Below are positions 31,232 through 31,574 of a stretch of 31,574 bases of DNA, one piece after another (within the stretch, counting starts at the first letter, position 1; each line of letters starts with the position of its first letter). Under the pieces are notes generated by a model. It worked only from the letters and a program-made list of their open reading frames with translations. It did no database searches and had not been told where the DNA came from. Source of the stretch: Streptomyces katrae (lineage in GTDB: Bacteria; Actinomycetota; Actinomycetes; Streptomycetales; Streptomycetaceae). Made by a program: the position numbers and the translations under genes. The DNA lies in contig NZ_JZWV01000053.1 in assembly GCF_000966975.1 (NCBI RefSeq), forward strand, positions 1 through 31,574. Direction: 5' to 3'.

Positions 31232-31574
31232 ATGGGCGTCACACTCGCCAAGGGGGGCAACGTCTCCCTCTCCAAGCAGGCACCGAACCTCACCCGGGTT
31301 CTGATCGGGCTCGGATGGGACGCGCGCTCCACCACCGGGGCCGACTTCGACCTCGACGCCAGCGCGCTGCTCTGCCGGGACGGCCGGGTGCTGGGCGACC
31401 AGTACTTCGTCTTCTACAACAACCTGAAGAGCCCCGAGGGCTCCGTCGAACACACCGGCGACAACCTCACCGGCGAGGGTGAGGGAGACGACGAGTCGAT
31501 CATCGTGGACCTCACCAAGGTCCCGGCCCAGGTCGACAAGATCGTCTTCCCGGTCTCCATCCACGAGGCGGACA
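31232..31574 (+). CDS. terD: TerD-family stress protein (second copy, 3' truncated)
   Basis: The first 114 codons of a second TerD paralogue, cut by the window end. It reads [37 protein letters not shown] and [16 protein letters not shown], so its Ca2+-binding segment is identical in pattern to the first copy. Overall the overlap is clearly paralogous, with most differences at about residues 46-60 ([13 protein letters not shown]) and 90-103. GGGGAGGA at 31217-31224 supports the ATG at 31232. Tandem duplication is the simplest origin. The remainder of the gene lies outside the window. Confidence 0.94.
   Translation, partial: MGVTLAKGGNVSLSKQAPNLTRVLIGLGWDARSTTGADFDLDASALLCRDGRVLGDQYFVFYNNLKSPEGSVEHTGDNLTGEGEGDDESIIVDLTKVPAQVDKIVFPVSIHEAD

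Noticed and set aside
30508..31574. Complete tellurite-resistance island
   Set aside because: Only two terD copies are seen; terZABC or other ter partners are absent from the window, and base composition matches the core.
1..31574. Transfer RNA, ribosomal RNA, insertion sequences, phage attachment sites, riboswitches
   Set aside because: None could be recognised on either strand; no transposase, integrase or tRNA-like segment was found by eye.

Overview
The window is high-GC actinobacterial chromosome, almost certainly Streptomyces. The evidence is strong GC bias at third codon positions, frequent GTG starts, many leaderless promoters, and a set of genes typical of the Streptomyces core: fasR-fabD-fabH-acpP-fabF, single-chain aceE, DUF3052, an AhpE-like peroxiredoxin and paired terD genes. 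The fab/fasR order matches the S. coelicolor locus as I remember it. No IS element, integrase, CRISPR array, tRNA or rRNA was seen. This is a vegetative core region, not an island.

Layout. 1-4800: end of an unknown gene; a marR regulator divergent from an MDR oxidoreductase and ohr (redox and peroxide defence); an EI24/CysZ-like membrane protein with a long repetitive Gly/Gln/Pro/Tyr tail; and a broken NAD(P)-binding dehydrogenase divergent from an intact HxlR regulator. 4777-7320 (minus): tetR, LtrA membrane protein, carbon-nitrogen hydrolase. 7477-9966: cytoplasmic GH3 glycosidase. 10093-11737: SGNH lipoprotein hydrolase (minus) and DUF3145 (plus). 11811-16702 (minus): the type II fatty-acid cluster and its PucR-type activator fasR. 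16785-20637: pirin, a beta-lactamase-like serine hydrolase, a MerR/aldo-keto reductase pair and a DUF4429-SHOCT protein. 20757-24609: anchored alpha/beta hydrolase, then a divergent tetR/MFS efflux pair with twin operators. 24809-25982: a small secreted I36-inhibitor-like protein overlapping a potassium channel. 26085-31574: aceE, a 446-base intergenic region, DUF3052, peroxiredoxin, terD and a second terD cut by the window end.

How it works together. AceE makes the acetyl-CoA that FabD/FabH/AcpP/FabF use for membrane fatty acids. Ohr, the AhpE-like peroxiredoxin, the MDR reductase, the aldo-keto reductase and the TerD proteins form a scattered redox and stress layer. Five local regulator/target pairs are visible (MarR, HxlR, MerR, TetR-MFS, FasR-fab), and a TetR also sits between the LtrA operon and the GH3 gene. 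No single new multi-gene system stands out. The signals most worth a second look are a recurrent leaderless promoter pattern (TANNNT, 6-7 nt, start codon) at nine genes, convergent genes sharing a CTAG stop, an internally deleted dehydrogenase beside its surviving regulator, twin inverted operators at the tetR/MFS divergon, a MerR promoter with an exact 19-bp spacer, and an AhpE-like peroxiredoxin with an added CX4C cysteine.
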